This document shows positions 1 to 6,719 of a stretch of 16,024 nucleotides of DNA, piece after piece. The DNA lies in the NCBI GenBank assembly GCA_001593875.1, contig LUCA01000064.1:1-16024 (forward strand). The letters run 5' to 3'. A model generated the notes under the pieces. The model worked only from the letters and a program-made list of their open reading frames with translations, was not told where the DNA came from and did not search any database. The translations under genes and the position numbers were made by a program. Every line of letters starts with the position of its first letter. Position 1 is the stretch's first letter. This stretch comes from Candidatus Bathyarchaeota archaeon B23. GTDB taxonomy: Archaea > Thermoproteota > Bathyarchaeia > TCS64 > B23.

Positions 1-894
1 CCCCATGACGCTTCCCTTCAGGAGGATGTAGTCGGTGCGTACGACGCCGTATCTGGTGAAGCCCCCCTTGGGGGTGACCTTCTCCCCATCCTCCCCTATG
101 AGGAGTATCCTCTTGTTGTACTCCGTCCTGTTGTGGAAGCCCATCTGGCCGGCCCTGGGGACGGTGGGCATCACCCTCGCCGGATGCCAGGGGCCGAGGG
201 TTCCGATGCCCCTCTTCGTCTTCCTCGCCTTGTGGGAGAGGACCTTCACCCCCCATCTCTTCACCGGTCCCTGGAAGCCCTTGCCCTTGGTGACGCCGAT
301 GACGTCGACGGCCTCTCCGGGCTTGAAGACCTCTGTGACGTGGATCGTCTTCCCCAGCAGCCCCTTGGCGTACTCCAGCTGCTCCTCCTTGGTGCCTCCG
401 CCGATCTTTATCTCCATCAACTCCGGCCTCTTCTTCGAGATTGAGGCCAGCCTAGGCTGGGAGGCGGCGATGGCTCTCAGCTCCACAACCCTATCCAGGT
501 TCTCCTCTAGAGCCCTGAACTCCTCCTCGGGGGAGCCGCCTCTGAGGGTCTTAACCCTCCTCCTTAGGTCTTCGGGGGGGTTCTCCATCCAGACCTCGGT
601 GAGGGCCTTGAGGCCGTCCGCCGTCTTCTCATAGGCCCTGATGCCGCAGATGAGCATCGGAGGCGTCTCCAGGACGGTGGCCGCACATCGGACCTCCTTG
701 CCGTAATGAGGAGACCTCTCCCGGTCTCCGATGAGGAAGACGTGGGTCATGCCGGCCTTGTAGCCTGCGAAGCCGAGGAGTCTAGGCCCCTCCTCCACCT
801 CGGGCCAGTGACGGACTCTCCCAGCTATGCTTCTCGCCCTCTTCCTCGGCGAATAGGCCATGGAGCCCCTCCTCGGGGCTTTAGTCCTCGGCAT
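1..894 (-). CDS. rpl3: Large-subunit ribosomal protein uL3 (L3), 3' end missing
   Basis: This is the archaeal uL3 protein, which binds 23S rRNA near the peptidyl-transferase centre and is an early assembly protein of the large subunit. 298 codons are visible and the reading frame runs off the left edge, so roughly 30-45 C-terminal residues are missing compared with typical archaeal L3. Recognisable parts are the N-terminus MPRTKAPRRGSMAYSPRKRA, the segment GFAGYKAGMTHV near residue 41, and the conserved core VIGVTKGKGFQGPVKRWG with the following HKARKTKRGIGTLGPWHP. The ATG at 892-894 is chosen because the PRRGS/YSPRKRA start is conserved in the family. A GGTG ribosome-binding sequence lies just upstream. 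uL3 usually opens the archaeal S10 operon, so L4, L23 and L2 are expected beyond the left edge. The preceding C69 peptidase gene ends 28 bases upstream on the same strand. Confidence 0.96.
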   Translation of the reverse strand, partial: MPRTKAPRRGSMAYSPRKRARSIAGRVRHWPEVEEGPRLLGFAGYKAGMTHVFLIGDRERSPHYGKEVRCAATVLETPPMLICGIRAYEKTADGLKALTEVWMENPPEDLRRRVKTLRGGSPEEEFRALEENLDRVVELRAIAASQPRLASISKKRPELMEIKIGGGTKEEQLEYAKGLLGKTIHVTEVFKPGEAVDVIGVTKGKGFQGPVKRWGVKVLSHKARKTKRGIGTLGPWHPARVMPTVPRAGQMGFHNRTEYNKRILLIGEDGEKVTPKGGFTRYGVVRTDYILLKGSVMG

Positions 895-922
895 CTTCCA
901 CACCAGCCCTTTTTAATGGCTG

Positions 923-2431
923 TTATCTACACCAACGTCCTGGATTTAAAGGATTCGCAAACCTCCTCCTCAGCCATAGATAGGCCACCACCGTTGAGAG
1001 GGCTGCCGTCGAGGCGATGAGGGCGAGATAGGTTGGAAGCCCCCTCCGACGCTCCTCCTCCCCTCCCCCCCTCTCGACGAGCTCCGGCAGCTCTAGGGCT
1101 CTGTGGTAGGCCTCCATCAGCCTATCCTCCACGAACTCCCCCAACAACTTGACGGCCTCCTCCCTGTCTCCCCCCTCCAACAGCCTCAGGGCCTCAGCCT
1201 CAATCTCCTCCCTCTCCCGCTCCACCTCCTCCACAAACCCCTCCCAGAGGGCCCTCACCCTCGGCTGGAGGCCGCTGTGGTTCTCCTCCACCATGAGCTG
1301 AACCCGCTTGAAGGCCCACCACGCTGACTCCACATCCTCCTGATGGCTGAATCCCTCCAGGTAGGGCTCGGGAACCCCCTCGACGGAGGCGTAGACGGGT
1401 ACGTAGACGCCCGTACAGGGAGAAGCCATGCAGCAGTGGATGACCTGCATCTCCCTGGGTAGACCCGGCCTCAGGTGGGCCACCATGGAGGCGACGGTCC
1501 TATAGGTGCAGATGGTCCTATGCCGTGGATTGTGGTGGGGGTCGACGTAATAGAGGGATGTCCCCTCATAGTGATCTCGGAGGACCTCCATCAGATCGAC
1601 GGGGGTGATGGAGCCGACCTTGGGTCTCAACAGCTGTAGGATTCGCTCCACCCTCTCCCTCGAGCTCCTATAGGGGTAGCCGCCTGGGGAGTAGCACTCG
1701 GCGAAGTCGAACTCCTCGGGGGAGCTGCACCACCCCATCTTCACGGCGTAGTCGACGAGGTCCTCGCTGCCGAGGTCCCACCGGTCCCCGATCTCGAATT
1801 GGTTTCCCCTCACGGCTACGCCGTCCCTCACCCTCACGGCTGCCCAGTGATGCCCCGCAGCCTCGACGATCCAGCCCTCCTCGGGGTCGGCGATGAAGTA
1901 TATCTCCCCAACATCGGCGTGGCCGTAGACCTCTATGAGGTGGCCGACTAGCTCGACGCCCTCCCTAGCTGTCCTACAGCGTTCCAGGATGAGTCGGCAG
2001 ATGTCGTTGTCGTGGAGTCCCCTCAACCCCTCCAGGGGTTCCCTGGTGGGCGCATCGTTGTCGGCGACGGCGACCCCCCACTCGTTGATGCCCATGCCGA
2101 TGCCCCACCGCTCTATGTTCGTCTTGAACCCGATCCAGGCCCAGGTGACGTCGACCTGGGGGATCTCGATGTATTGAAGTCTCACCGTCGAGTTCGGTGG
2201 GTGACTCTGCCTGGGTGAGTGGTAGAGCCACTGGGCGTCGAACTCCCTGAGGTCTCGGTTCTTGCCTAGGAGGATGGAGCCGTCTAGGGTGGCGTTGCCG
2301 GCGGCGAGGATGGTGGTGCACCCCTCGTAAGGCCTGGGGAGATGTGGAACATGGAGGGCGAGGAGGGCTGGGGGGAGGAGTAGGAGGGTTAGGAGCCCCA
2401 TGGAGAGCGGATTGGGGTGATGGGTCTTCAT
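923..2431 (-). CDS. Secreted, membrane-anchored C69-family (Ntn-hydrolase) peptidase
   Basis: A 502-residue protein of the C69 dipeptidase / acyltransferase-like Ntn-hydrolase group, likely cleaving short peptides or amide bonds outside the cell. Residues 8-28 form a hydrophobic signal segment, followed by YEGCTTILAAGNATLDGS. Cys38 is the expected nucleophile, exposed when the preceding residues are removed. The family motif KNRD is at 57-60, and GINEWGVAVADN lies around 114-125. The C-terminal third is charged and helical, ending in a membrane helix at about 466-487 followed by RRRF, so the catalytic domain should sit outside with a C-terminal anchor. The ATG at 2431 begins 6 bases after the SpoIIM-like gene stops; ATG at codon 11 is an alternative start. 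Context suggests co-transcription with the histone and SpoIIM-like genes. The exact substrate cannot be read from sequence. Confidence 0.85.
   Translation of the reverse strand: MKTHHPNPLSMGLLTLLLLPPALLALHVPHLPRPYEGCTTILAAGNATLDGSILLGKNRDLREFDAQWLYHSPRQSHPPNSTVRLQYIEIPQVDVTWAWIGFKTNIERWGIGMGINEWGVAVADNDAPTREPLEGLRGLHDNDICRLILERCRTAREGVELVGHLIEVYGHADVGEIYFIADPEEGWIVEAAGHHWAAVRVRDGVAVRGNQFEIGDRWDLGSEDLVDYAVKMGWCSSPEEFDFAECYSPGGYPYRSSRERVERILQLLRPKVGSITPVDLMEVLRDHYEGTSLYYVDPHHNPRHRTICTYRTVASMVAHLRPGLPREMQVIHCCMASPCTGVYVPVYASVEGVPEPYLEGFSHQEDVESAWWAFKRVQLMVEENHSGLQPRVRALWEGFVEEVEREREEIEAEALRLLEGGDREEAVKLLGEFVEDRLMEAYHRALELPELVERGGGEEERRRGLPTYLALIASTAALSTVVAYLWLRRRFANPLNPGRWCR
943..952 (-). promoter_or_regulatory. 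Candidate TATA element for uL3 inside the peptidase 3' end
   Basis: Minus-strand CCTTTAAATC lies about 53 bases before the uL3 ATG and would start transcription near 920, leaving a leader with a GGTG ribosome-binding sequence. A closer AT-rich run (TTAAAAAGG, 908-916) is only about 19 bases from the ATG, too near for a TATA box of a leaderless mRNA. Confidence 0.4.
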
Positions 2432-2437
2432 GGCTCA

Positions 2438-3035
2438 TCACGGTTGGAGGATGCTCACCAGTAGGGGTGTGAGGGAGGCCTCTATGACGGCTGCGATTAT
2501 CAGTAGAGGTGCTATGCGGTGGACGTAGAGGCTTAGGGCCCTCCTCAGCTCCCCTAGGAGGCTTCCCCTCCCCCTCAGCCTGTTGATGGCTTGATACCCC
2601 AGGGCTAGGCCCGCGGAGGATGGTGGGCAGCTCGATTACGCCGTGGGGTGCGAGGGAGATGAGGGTTAGGAGGGGCCCCATCTTCTCGGCGAAGGTGTGG
2701 GAGGCCCAGCCGAGGTAGAAGCCGTTTATGATGGTGAAGATGATCGGCGGCAGGGAGAAGAGGAGGCCCAGCAGCATCCAGAGGAGGCTCTTGGCTAGGT
2801 TGTTGGCTGCGATGAAGAGGAAGAGGTGGAGGAGGGTCATCTCCTCCACGCCGGGTAGGATCCTCCTGAGTATCTCCAGGGGGTCTCCGGGGAGCCTGTC
2901 GCCTAGGGCGTAGCCGATGGTGAGGGAGGAGGAGAAGAGGAGGAGGGTGAGGAGGAAGAGGTGGCGTAACTCCCAGACGTACTCCGCTGAGTCGCCGAAG
3001 AGGAGGGCTATGGGCCTCGGGGCCTCCCCCTTCAT
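2438..3035 (-). pseudogene. SpoIIM-family (DUF95) integral membrane protein, frameshifted
   Basis: A multi-pass membrane protein of the stage II sporulation protein M family, common in archaea with no settled function. The first 140 codons (3035 to 2616) give hydrophobic helices including LRHLFLLTLLLFSSSLTIGY and the family-typical IAANNLAKSLLWMLLG, then APHGVIELPTIL. Reading then breaks: the expected continuation AGLALGYQAINRL is in another frame, from 2614 down to the TGA at 2438-2440. Skipping the single base at 2615 restores a protein of about 198 residues, the usual family length, with a final hydrophobic helix. A lost CT/TC pair in a CTCCTC tract would explain it. The unshifted frame runs on to 1974 inside the peptidase gene and looks non-biological. 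The start ATG overlaps the histone stop (ATGA). It could be a true pseudogene, a sequencing error or recoding. Confidence 0.82.
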
Positions 3036-3253
3036 CTCCCGCCCTCAACCTCCTCCCTAGCAGCCTTCACATCCCTGGCCAACACGGTTCTGCGCCCCTC
3101 CCTCAGGGCGTGGGCCACCGCCGCCCTGGCGATGCGTTCACCATACTCGCCGACGGCCCTCCTCAGCTCCTCGCTCGCCTCGACGCTCACCCTCAGCTCC
3201 CCAAACCTCTTGAGCAGCCTCCTCATCGGCGCCAAGGTGAACTCCTCAGCCAA
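3032..3253 (-). CDS. Archaeal histone (HMf/HTa-type single histone fold)
   Basis: A 73-residue DNA-packaging protein that dimerises through one histone fold. With the TTG at 3253 as start, the protein reads MAEEFTLAPMRRLLKRFGEL, matching the usual archaeal histone N-terminus (a short lead, then an I/L-AP motif and the first helix). Helix 2 spans about 28-50 (EELRRAVGEYGERIARAAVAHAL), and GRRTVLARDVKAA at 53-65 corresponds to the conserved R-K/R-T loop and helix 3. The ATG at 3226 would remove the conserved AP segment and is less likely. An ATG at 3349 would run back over the divergent Nep1 gene and is rejected. A TATA-like AAATAAATAG lies about 32 bases upstream. The stop overlaps the SpoIIM-like start by 4 bases, so they are likely one transcript. 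Confidence 0.9.
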   Translation of the reverse strand: MAEEFTLAPMRRLLKRFGELRVSVEASEELRRAVGEYGERIARAAVAHALREGRRTVLARDVKAAREEVEGGR

Positions 3254-3296
3254 CCCAGACCCTTTAAGGCTTCGAGACCTATTTATTTTCTGGACT
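3254..3296. promoter_or_regulatory. Overlapping divergent promoters for histone and nep1
   Basis: Only 43 bases separate the histone TTG and the Nep1 ATG. On the minus strand AAATAAATAG (3280-3289) sits about 32 bases before the histone start. On the plus strand CCTTTAAGG (3261-3269) sits about 30 bases before Nep1. Each TATA box lies close to the other gene's expected transcription start, so polymerase/TFB loading in one direction may block the other. Confidence 0.6.
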
Positions 3297-4016
3297 ATGC
3301 TCAACCTGATCTTCGTCGAGGCCGCCCTGGAGCCCGTTCCCGGCTCCATAGTCCATCACCCCTCCGTGAGGCGGGACGCCAGGAGGAGGGGCAAGGACCC
3401 CTCAGAGGTGCTGCTGGATAGAAGTCTACACCACGCAGCTATGAAGGGCTTGCCGAAGGCCCATAAACGGGGGAGGCCTGACATCATCCACTTCTGCCTC
3501 CTAGAGGCCTTGGGGTCACCCCTCAACCTGGAGGGCGGGTTAAGGGTCTGGGTTCATACCCTAGGAGGCTACATCATCGAGGTTGATCCCCAGACGAGGC
3601 TGCCGAGGGACTACAATCGGTTTAAGGGTTTGATTGAGCAGCTCTTCGAGAGGGGCTCCGTCCCCCCTGGGGCTGAGAGGCCTCTGCTGAGGCTGAGGAG
3701 GATGGAGCTGAGGGAGCTTCTGGAGGGGATTGGGGCGACCTACGTCGTCGCCCTCACCAGCCATGGCAGGGGCGGCAGCCTAGAGGAGGTCTGCCGGCGA
3801 TTGATGGGGGAGGAGAATCCAGCCGTCTTCATAGGGGCTTATCAAAAGGGGGAGTTGGAGGGGGAGACCCTCTCCCTCGCCGACGACGCCGTCAGCATCT
3901 ACCCCGACGTCCTCGACGCCTGGGTGGTCACCTCTAGACTCATCTACGATTTTGAGAGGTTGTGGAGGGCTTCCTCCAACTCTCCACCTTCTCCTTCAGC
4001 CTCTCGACGTACTTAG
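3297..4016 (+). CDS. nep1: rRNA pseudouridine N1-methyltransferase Nep1 (Emg1)
   Basis: A SPOUT-class methyltransferase that methylates N1 of a conserved pseudouridine in helix 35 of 16S rRNA (the equivalent of Psi914 in Methanocaldococcus) and assists small-subunit assembly. The 239-residue protein carries the family blocks MLNLIFVEAALEPVP, ARRRGKDPSEVLLDRSLHHA, GRPDIIHFCLLEALGSPLN and RLPRDYNRFKGLIEQLF. The C-terminal SPOUT region contains TSHGRGG and AVFIGAYQKGE. The ATG at 3297 matches the family N-terminus and follows a TATA element at about 30 bases, so the mRNA is probably leaderless or nearly so. The last 77 bases overlap, tail to tail, the end of the secreted coiled-coil gene. The final stretch SSNSPPSPSASRRT is low-complexity antisense coding and not obviously part of the fold. 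Confidence 0.96.
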   Translation: MLNLIFVEAALEPVPGSIVHHPSVRRDARRRGKDPSEVLLDRSLHHAAMKGLPKAHKRGRPDIIHFCLLEALGSPLNLEGGLRVWVHTLGGYIIEVDPQTRLPRDYNRFKGLIEQLFERGSVPPGAERPLLRLRRMELRELLEGIGATYVVALTSHGRGGSLEEVCRRLMGEENPAVFIGAYQKGELEGETLSLADDAVSIYPDVLDAWVVTSRLIYDFERLWRASSNSPPSPSASRRT

Positions 4017-5388
4017 CCATCTCGCTTTTATAGCTCTCCATCCTCTTCACCGCCTCCTTGATCTTCGTCTTCCCGCTGGTGAGGCGCTTCTCCATCGACT
4101 CCAGCTCCTTCTCGGCCTTCTCCAGCTCCAACTCCACCTCCGTCTCGTTTACGCCCATGATCCTCAGGGCCTTGACGGTGGCGTTGAGCGTCAGCATCCT
4201 CGCCTGAACCCTATCCATCTCCTTTAGCAGCCTCGAGTAGCCGCCCTCCACCTCCTCTAGGGCGTCGTCCAGCTCCTGGGAGGCCTCCTCCAACTCGTCG
4301 ACGGCCCTCCCCAACTCCCTCTCCTCGACGCGGCTCCAGACGCTCTCCAGCCTCTCCTCCACCCCCTCCAGCCTCCTCAGGCATCTGTCCACCTTCTCGG
4401 CCGAGACCATATCCCTCAGGGCCTCAACCCTCACCAACAGAACCCTGATCCGCCTCTTGGTGTGGTTTAGGAAGCGCTCTATACGCCTCTCCCTCACCGG
4501 AGTCATCAGCCCATGGAGGTAGGCCCAAGCCCTCCCCAGGAGTCCCCTCGCCGAGGCGAGCTCCCTAGCTGCGCCGTCTATGTCGCCCTCCTGCAGCAGC
4601 CTCTCGGCCTCCATCAGATGCCTCTCGGCCTCCTCTAGGAGGCTCCAGACCTCGGAGACGTCGTAGCCCTCCTCCTCCTCCAGCCTCTTGGCGAGCTCCT
4701 CAACCCTCTCCAGGAATCGGTAGGCCCTATCGATGGCCCTCTTCAGGCCCCTTAGCTTCTCGGCCACATCCTCGGCCACAACCCCCGTGGTGTACTGGGA
4801 GAGATGCTGTAGGGCCTCCCTGAAGTGTTTGAGGGCCTCCATGGCGTACTCGATCGCCGTGTCCATATCTCCCTCCTCGAAGGCATCGATGGCCTTCTCC
4901 AAGGCGTCGACGCCCTCCTCGTAGCTCTTCAAGGCCTCCTCGGGTATCTCGACGCCTGAGGCGTTTAGGCGTTGGATCAGCTCCTCCAAATGCGCCCTAC
5001 ATCTGTTGGCTATGTCGATCAATCGCTCCGCCAGGGCGTCGAGGGATAGGAGGACGACGATGAAGCGGTCCTCGGCGATCTCCCCCTCGGCTGCCACCTC
5101 CACCCTATAGACGCCGGGGGTGGCGTTGACCTCTAGGGTGAGGCTGAGGGAGAAGTATCCCTCCCTGTCGGCCTGGATGGTGGTGTTGAGGATGGTCTCT
5201 CCGAAGCTGGATGTGACGACTAGGGAGACGTTGGCTAGGGGGTCAGCCATCCCATCTATGGAGATGATGCCTCCGGGGTTTTGATAGCTCTCCTCCACCT
5301 CCACCGTCAATCCCTCAGCCGAGGCGGGGATGGCTGGGAGCGCCATCGCCATCAGGACGAGGACGAGGATAGACATCAGCCGCCTCAT
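3940..5388 (-). CDS. Secreted protein with Ig-like domain and long coiled-coil/helical repeats
   Basis: I do not recognise a named family. From the ATG at 5388 the product has 482 residues. A signal peptide MRRLMSILVLVLMAMALPAI with an ASA cleavage-type site lies at 1-24. A beta-rich, Ig-like domain at about 27-115 contains GVYRVEVAAEGEIAEDRF. About 360 residues of Glu/Arg/Leu-rich helix follow. Two helical-hairpin segments stand out, near 155-195 (EEGVDALEKAIDAFEEGDMD) and 235-285 (GYDVSEVWSLLEEAERHLME), resembling the repeat in the upstream membrane wHTH protein. No C-terminal membrane anchor is visible. The 5388 start is preferred because GGTGGTGAT precedes it and it begins the signal peptide; an in-frame ATG at 5463 would bury that. 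Likely co-transcribed with the upstream gene, 78 bases away. A role as exported scaffold or ligand is inference. Confidence 0.82.
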   Translation of the reverse strand: MRRLMSILVLVLMAMALPAIPASAEGLTVEVEESYQNPGGIISIDGMADPLANVSLVVTSSFGETILNTTIQADREGYFSLSLTLEVNATPGVYRVEVAAEGEIAEDRFIVVLLSLDALAERLIDIANRCRAHLEELIQRLNASGVEIPEEALKSYEEGVDALEKAIDAFEEGDMDTAIEYAMEALKHFREALQHLSQYTTGVVAEDVAEKLRGLKRAIDRAYRFLERVEELAKRLEEEEGYDVSEVWSLLEEAERHLMEAERLLQEGDIDGAARELASARGLLGRAWAYLHGLMTPVRERRIERFLNHTKRRIRVLLVRVEALRDMVSAEKVDRCLRRLEGVEERLESVWSRVEERELGRAVDELEEASQELDDALEEVEGGYSRLLKEMDRVQARMLTLNATVKALRIMGVNETEVELELEKAEKELESMEKRLTSGKTKIKEAVKRMESYKSEMAKYVERLKEKVESWRKPSTTSQNRR

Positions 5389-5424
5389 ATCACCACCGCC
5401 CAGGAAGTGGGGTATGGTGGTATT

Positions 5425-5447
5425 AGAGGAACCCGCCGGAATCCTCT
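5425..5447. repeat. Inverted repeat AGAGGA...TCCTCT between the membrane wHTH and coiled-coil genes
   Basis: Six-base arms with an 11-base centre lie in the 78-base gap, upstream of the secreted coiled-coil start. It could be an RNA hairpin that tunes the downstream gene or a binding site for the wHTH domain. No clear TATA box is seen in this gap, which favours read-through from the upstream gene. Confidence 0.3.
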
Positions 5448-5466
5448 GAAACACCCGTTCCACCCC

Positions 5467-6672
5467 CTAACGCCTCAACCTCACGAGGCTGTGGCCCCCC
5501 ACCAGCTTCACCTCCACGAGGCCCTCCCTCTCCAGCCTCCTGATGAGCCTCCAGACGCTGGTCCTAGGCATCTTGAAGCGCTCCCTGATCTCGGCGGCGA
5601 AGGCCTCTCCGCCGGACTCCGCCAGAAATCTCACCACCTCCCTATCCTCAAACCTCAGATCTGGATGCCGCTCCAAGAGGCCCTCGACAGCGATCTCGCC
5701 TCCGCCTCTCCTCCGGCGGAGGAGCAGCATCATGGCGACGGCTGTCACGACGCCTCCGACGGCGATGTAGAGGTAGGGGTTGATGGGTTTCTCCGCCGCC
5801 TCGGCGGCCTCCTCCGCCTGGAGGGCTAGGGCCTCGGCCTCGCCGTAGCTGCCGGCCTGGTAGGCCTCAGAGGCCTGCTGTAGGAGGGCCTCAGCCTTCT
5901 CCAGCCCACTGGTCCTCCCCTCTCCCCTCGCCTCCTCGATCGCCCCCTCAGCCTCCTTGATGGCCTCCATCGCCCTGTGGGCCTCTTCCATCGTCTTCTC
6001 AGCCTCCTCCAGGGCCTTGGAGGCCAGCTCCTCAGCCTGCGTGTATCGCTCCTCCCCCAGGGCTTTACTGGCCTCCTCCAGCAGCCCCTCGGCCTCCTCG
6101 ACTACGAGGCCCTCCGCCTTGGCCTCCTCTATCTTCGCCTCGGCCTCCTTGATGAGGGCTAGGGCGTGCTCCCTAGTCCCCACGATGCCGAGGGCGTAGT
6201 AGACCTCCACGAGGCCTGCGGGCATGATGAGGAGGGGGGCGTCGTCCACCGTCGAGAGGGAGAGGGGGACGTCGCTGAGATCCGTTACGTCGGCCCCCTC
6301 AGGGAGTAGGATCGTCGAGGGGATGGAGGCCTCCACGGAGAAGAGCCAGAGGCGGCCTGACTTGTTGGTGAGGTCCGGGGTGACGTAGGTGATGTGGGCC
6401 GATGTGGAGCCCAGGCTCTCAAGGGTGATGCCGCCCTCAAACTGGGAGTAGTTGAGGGGCAGGCCCTCCTGATCCTCTATTATGAGGTCCTGGTAGAGGA
6501 GGCCGAAGAGGGTGATGTTGATCTCCACCCTCGTCGGGTCGAGGGAGACGAGGTAGTCGACGGCGACGTAGCCGTCGTCGTAAACCCTAAACGTGAGCTC
6601 CAGAGGGGTGTAGGCTCCCTGCTGCACCTGGGGGGAGAGGAGGGTGAGGAGTATTAGGAGGAGGCTCCACAT
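5467..6672 (-). CDS. Membrane-anchored winged-helix protein with extracellular beta and coiled-coil domains
   Basis: A 401-residue candidate one-component surface sensor. Residues 1-19 are a signal/anchor segment. Residues 20-165 are a beta-rich exterior domain (PLELTFRVYDDGYVAVDYLV). Residues 170-292 contain two copies of an Ala/Glu-rich helical hairpin with a 64-residue period, beginning IKEAEAKIEEAKAEG and IKEAEGAIEEARGEG. A membrane helix at about 300-318 is followed by RRRR, marking the cytoplasmic side. Residues 343-401 form a winged helix (EDREVVRFLAESGGEAFAAE, then MPRTSVWRLIRRLEREGLVE and a beta wing). This architecture resembles archaeal membrane proteins with a C-terminal HTH, known mostly as predicted regulators. 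A TATA box lies about 31 bases before the ATG. DNA targets are unknown; the neighbouring secreted coiled-coil gene may be a partner. Confidence 0.85.
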   Translation of the reverse strand: MWSLLLILLTLLSPQVQQGAYTPLELTFRVYDDGYVAVDYLVSLDPTRVEINITLFGLLYQDLIIEDQEGLPLNYSQFEGGITLESLGSTSAHITYVTPDLTNKSGRLWLFSVEASIPSTILLPEGADVTDLSDVPLSLSTVDDAPLLIMPAGLVEVYYALGIVGTREHALALIKEAEAKIEEAKAEGLVVEEAEGLLEEASKALGEERYTQAEELASKALEEAEKTMEEAHRAMEAIKEAEGAIEEARGEGRTSGLEKAEALLQQASEAYQAGSYGEAEALALQAEEAAEAAEKPINPYLYIAVGGVVTAVAMMLLLRRRRGGGEIAVEGLLERHPDLRFEDREVVRFLAESGGEAFAAEIRERFKMPRTSVWRLIRRLEREGLVEVKLVGGHSLVRLRR

Positions 6673-6697
6673 GCTCGATAGGAGTCGTCGTCGCCGT

Positions 6698-6708
6698 GAT
6701 TTAAAGTG
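6698..6708 (-). promoter_or_regulatory. TATA element for the membrane wHTH operon
   Basis: On the minus strand CACTTTAAATC is centred about 31 bases upstream of the ATG at 6672. That is the spacing expected for a leaderless or very short-leader archaeal transcript covering the two-gene unit down to 3940. Confidence 0.55.
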
Positions 6709-6719
6709 TTATGAATCCC

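Noticed and set aside
35..634. Plus-strand open frame of 199 codons
   Set aside because: Antisense to the clearly recognised uL3 gene, with no family features; a by-product of GC-rich sequence.
1974..2615. Continuation of the SpoIIM-like frame past 2615
   Set aside because: The sequence becomes Pro/Arg/His-rich and overlaps the peptidase gene out of frame, while the other frame restores the family pattern.
3254..3349. N-terminal extension of the histone to an upstream ATG
   Set aside because: It would cross the promoter and run antisense over the Nep1 start; the TTG at 3253 gives the canonical histone length.
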